From: Palsa-461 sp963768185
GTDB taxonomy: Bacteria > Actinomycetota > Acidimicrobiia > Acidimicrobiales > RAAP-2
Assembly (NCBI GenBank): GCA_963768185.1
Contig: CAVYGS010000004.1
Location: 496,001-560,000 of the forward strand
Direction: 5' to 3'
Length of the DNA: 64,000 nucleotides
Shown here: positions 61,420 through 64,000 of the stretch, one piece after another
How positions within the stretch are numbered: position 1 is the first letter of the stretch
Layout: each line of letters opens with the position of its first letter
Position numbers and translations under genes: made by a program
The notes under the pieces: generated by a model
Seen by the model: the letters and a program-made list of their open reading frames with translations, nothing else
Databases searched by the model: none
Told to the model about the DNA's origin: nothing

Positions 61420-62603
61420 TAGTGTCCCGCTTCAGAGATTCCTAGGGATATAGGAATTTTGGTCGGTGTCGGCACGTTGTGCCTTTCATCAGCGACGATG
61501 GGAGGCAGCGATGGCAGACCGAGGACGGCCGAAGGCAGAGCTGATCTTGAGCGACGAGGAGCGAGAGACGCTCGAGCGCTGGGCGAGTCGACCCAAGAGC
61601 GCGCAGCGCTTGGCGCTGCGCTGTCGGATCGTGCTGCTGTGCGCGTCGGGGGTCTCCAACCTCGAGGTGGCGGCCATCTTGGGCGTCAGCGAGGCGACGG
61701 TGGGCAAGTGGCGCTCGCGATTCGTCGACGAGGGTCTGGACGGGCTGAGCGACGACCCCCGGCCCGGCGCGCCTCGCAGCATCACCGACGACAAGGTCGA
61801 GGCGGTGATCGTCAAGACCTTGGAGGAGATCCCGCTCGACGCCACCCACTGGTCGACGCGATCGATGGCCGAGGCAACGGGAATCTCGCCAGCAAGCGTC
61901 GGTCGCATCTGGTGGGCCTTCGGGCTCCAGCCCCACCGGGCCGAGTCCTTCAAGCTCTCCACCGACCCTTTGTTCGTCGAGAAGGTGAGAGACGTCGTGG
62001 GTCTCTACCTCGATCCCCCCGAGCGGGCCGTGGTGCTGTGCGGTCGACGAGAAGTCCCAGATCCAGGCGCTCAACCGATTCCAGCCGATCCTGCCCATGA
62101 TGCCCGGTGTCCCGAGCGGCGGAGCCACGACTACGTGCGCCACGGCACCACCTCGCTGTTCGCCGCGCTCGACATGGCGAGCGGGAAGGTCATCGCCTCG
62201 TTGCACCAGCGCCACCGGGCCATCGAGTTCAAGAAGTTCTTGGTGCAGATCGACGACGAGGTCCCCGGAGACCTCGACGTCCACCTCATCCTCGACAACT
62301 ACGCCACCCACAAGACCCCCGCGATCAAGCGGTGGCTGTTGCGCCACCCCCGATTCCATCTGCACTTCACCCCGACCGGGATCGAGTTGGCTCAACATGG
62401 TGGAGCGCTGGTTCGGCGAGCTGACCACCAAGAAGATCAAGCGCGGTGCCCATCTCTCGGTCGCAGCACCTCAAGAGCGACATCCGAGATTGGATCAAGA
62501 CCTGGAACGAGAACCCTCGGCCCTACGTCTGGGTCAAGACCGCAGATGAGATCCTGGCTTCCCTCGCACGCTATTGCTCACGAATCTCTGAGGCGGCACA
62601 CTA
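61420..62603 (+). mobile_element. IS630-family insertion sequence, degenerate
   Basis: 1184 bp counting the flanking TA. Inverted repeats of 22 bases with two mismatches: TAGTGTCCCGCTTCAGAGAT at 61420 against the reverse complement at 62582-62603. The TA at each end fits the IS630 TA target duplication. To its left, SGYALLGSVQGVGTGGFGVG in one frame (61330-61419) may be a cut gene. Confidence 0.88.
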
Positions 62604-62604
62604 G
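61511..62604 (+). pseudogene. IS630-family transposase with four frame breaks
   Basis: Starts at ATG 61511 with GGAGG upstream. The N-terminal helix-turn-helix part is intact (GVSNLEVAAILGVSEATVGK, DGLSDDPRPGAPRSI). The DDE core is split. The first Asp lies in VDEKSQIQALNRFQP after an extra base near 62042; the frame returns near 62112. The second Asp is in HLILDNYATHKTPAI, and the Glu lies in SSWLNMVERWFGE after an extra base near 62382. Another extra base near 62473 leads to HLKSDIRDWIKTWNENPRPY with the stop at 62602-62604. It cannot make a full transposase as sequenced. Confidence 0.88.
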
Positions 62605-62607
62605 GGA

Positions 62608-62778
62608 CTAGTGCGGCAGCAGAGATGCCGCGTCGTCGCCCGCCATGAGTTTGCTGACGAGTGCCAGGTCGAAGTAGTCACGCCACTGAACGATGCGCCC
62701 GGCGCGAACCTCGAAGGTGCCCATAACGGGGACTGGCAACGGCGTACCCGGACGGCGCTCAGAAGTGACTATTGCCAC
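62608..62778 (-). pseudogene. C-terminal fragment of a limonene-1,2-epoxide hydrolase/SnoaL-like protein
   Basis: The minus frame reads VAIVTSERRPGTPLPVPVMG, then TFEVRAGRIVQWRDYFDLAL and ends KLMAGDDAASLLPH. This is the end of a limonene-epoxide-hydrolase/SnoaL-like fold (PVMGxFEVRxGRIxxWRDYFDL). The first two thirds are missing. It overlaps the end of the cyclase gene by 10 bases and ends 4 bases from the IS630 element. Confidence 0.55.
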
Positions 62779-64000
62779 TCGACGCTTGCGACGTCGAGGG
62801 CGACGGAGAGCCCCTTCAGATCGAGTTCACGGCGGTTTCGAACGTGGAAGTGGTCGGTGACCGAATCGATGACGGCCGCGGTCACAAGGATCTCTCCAGT
62901 GCCGGCGGCGGCTCCGACACGCGGCAGCTTCGTGGACTCCCTTGCCCAAGTAATCATCGCCAAGGTCGACAGCTTCGGTGGCGTGGACACCAATGCGCAC
63001 CTGCGGAGCGAAGCCATGCTCACGACGGTGATCGGCCAGGGTGCGCTGGATCGCAATGGCGCACTCGACGGCGTCAAAGGAATCGGTGAACGATACGAAG
63101 AACCCATCTCCTTCATGGTTGATCTCCCGACCGTTGTGCGCATGAAAACACTGACGCAGGGTACGGTCGTGCCAGTCCAGTAGGTTTCCCCACGCGTCAT
63201 CACCCAGGACCTCGACGAGCCTGGTCGAGTCGACAATGTCGGTGAACATCAGGGTGCAGGTAGCCCGGCTCCGCTGGGCCGCGTGGAGCATCGAGCGCAC
63301 CCGCTCTGCCTCTCGGACCGCGCCGAGACGTTCGAACGCGCTAAGCGCCGCCTCGAGCTCCCCCGTGGCGTTGGACTCATGGCCACTGACTCGCAGCGCT
63401 CCGGCGATGATGAGCCGAGCACGAGCCGCCTCGAATGGCGCGTCGACCTCGCACCACAGGCGGCATGCCTCCCGCAGCGAGGTAATCGCGGCCTCTGCGT
63501 CGCCATTGGCCAATTGGACCTGGCCGAGCGCTTCGGCGACAGAGGCAAGGGCGGCAGTGGTGTGGAACGACTTCCCCCATGACTCCAGCTCGGCCAAAGC
63601 ATCACGGGCTCGGTCGACCCGACCGGCTGCCAAGGCGATCGTCACCGCTGCGGGTAGAACCGAGCCGCGGTCCTCTTGGTGGACGCCGACCATCTGGGCC
63701 AACGCGTCGGTAATGCTGGCTAGAGCAGCGTCAGGCTTGCCTTCGTCCAACAGCAACAGCGCCAGTCCCGGCTGGGGCAGTCCGCCCAGCTCCTGGGCAC
63801 GTCGAAAGGCGTCTCGGGCCCCTGATTGATCGCCCTTTCTGCGCCGGATCTCGCCGAGCTCGGTCAAGGCCCATCCGGTCGCGATCAGGTTGGCTGGCAA
63901 CAACTCTTCGATGGCATCGAGGGCGTCTCGCTCGGCGTTGTCAAGCTCCCCGCGAAGACGGCGGACCTCAGCGCGATGGAACCGACAGAGACCGGGAAAG
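62769..64000 (-). CDS. TPR protein with C-terminal class III adenylate/guanylate cyclase domain (partial, one frameshift)
   Basis: Runs off the right edge. At the edge the frame reads GLCRFHRAEVRRLRGELDNA, then TPR-like helices (ELGEIRRRKGDQSGARDAFR, EALGQVQLANGDAEAAITSL, LEAALSAFERLGAVREAERV). The cyclase domain has CTLMFTDIVDSTRLVEVLGD (metal Asp), REINHEGDGFFVSFTDS (second Asp) and QVRIGVHATEAV. After GKGVHEAA the frame shifts near 62920 and ends VGAAAGTGEILVTAAV, HFHVRNRRELDLKGLSVALD, stop at 62769. Such proteins make cAMP or act as LuxR-type sensors; the N-terminal part is outside the window. Confidence 0.8.

Noticed and set aside
61440..62440. Long minus-strand frame opposite the IS630 transposase
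   Set aside because: It is the antisense shadow of the transposase; the plus frames hold the helix-turn-helix and DDE motifs.

Overview
The window looks like a chromosomal stretch of a high-GC Gram-positive bacterium, most likely an actinomycete of the Acidimicrobiia type and probably from an environmental or metagenomic assembly. The signs are high GC, many GTG starts, an F420-type luciferase-like oxidoreductase, a thiolase-like protein paired with a DUF35 protein, an N-terminally extended ArsR regulator, LivH-LivM and LivF-LivG fusions, and a translational-type T-box. No rRNA or marker gene settles the taxonomy.

Layout. 1-13 kb: an accessory catabolic region with a frameshifted phosphotransferase, a DUF1059/cupin pair divergent from a TetR gene, tRNA-Lys(UUU), a methyltransferase, a redoxin/TPR protein, an EthD/SDR pair, an LLM oxidoreductase, an amidohydrolase, a thiolase-like/DUF35 divergent pair and an ArsR regulator with a probable leaderless promoter. 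13-23 kb: a secreted protein, an ISL3 element, two related proteins of unknown function around a second amidohydrolase, a Tat-exported M28-type hydrolase and two VOC proteins. 23-36 kb: a GNAT gene split by an ISAzo13-like element, MreB, IS1182, a SRPBCC protein, a fatty-acid desaturase, IS110 and a group II intron. 36-43 kb: a 1769-residue secreted Asp-box/Ig-like protein and small secreted or membrane proteins. 43-51 kb: a branched-chain-amino-acid-type transporter operon (LivHM fusion, MFS-LivF-LivG fusion, anchored binding protein) divergent from a TetR gene. 51-59 kb: an MBL-fold protein and a methyltransferase separated by IS1380, then an archaeal-type Asp/Asn-tRNA synthetase behind a T-box leader, a second IS110 copy, an alpha/beta hydrolase and a VOC protein. 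60-64 kb: a second ISAzo13 copy, a degenerate IS630 element and a TPR/adenylate cyclase that runs off the right edge.

Eight mobile elements of seven kinds are packed in. The two ISAzo13 copies are inverted relative to each other and enclose two inverted IS110 copies, so the middle of the window could invert by homologous recombination. About eleven single-base indels break reading frames, five of them between 62.0 and 62.9 kb. This is either decay of an accessory region or residual sequencing error.

The most notable observations are the MFS-LivF-LivG polypeptide in a three-gene transporter operon, the T-box (TGGC bulge, sequestrator pairing with the start codon) ahead of an Asp/Asn aaRS, and IS110 copies inserted at the same stem-loop sequence, of which an empty copy remains at 21.8 kb.
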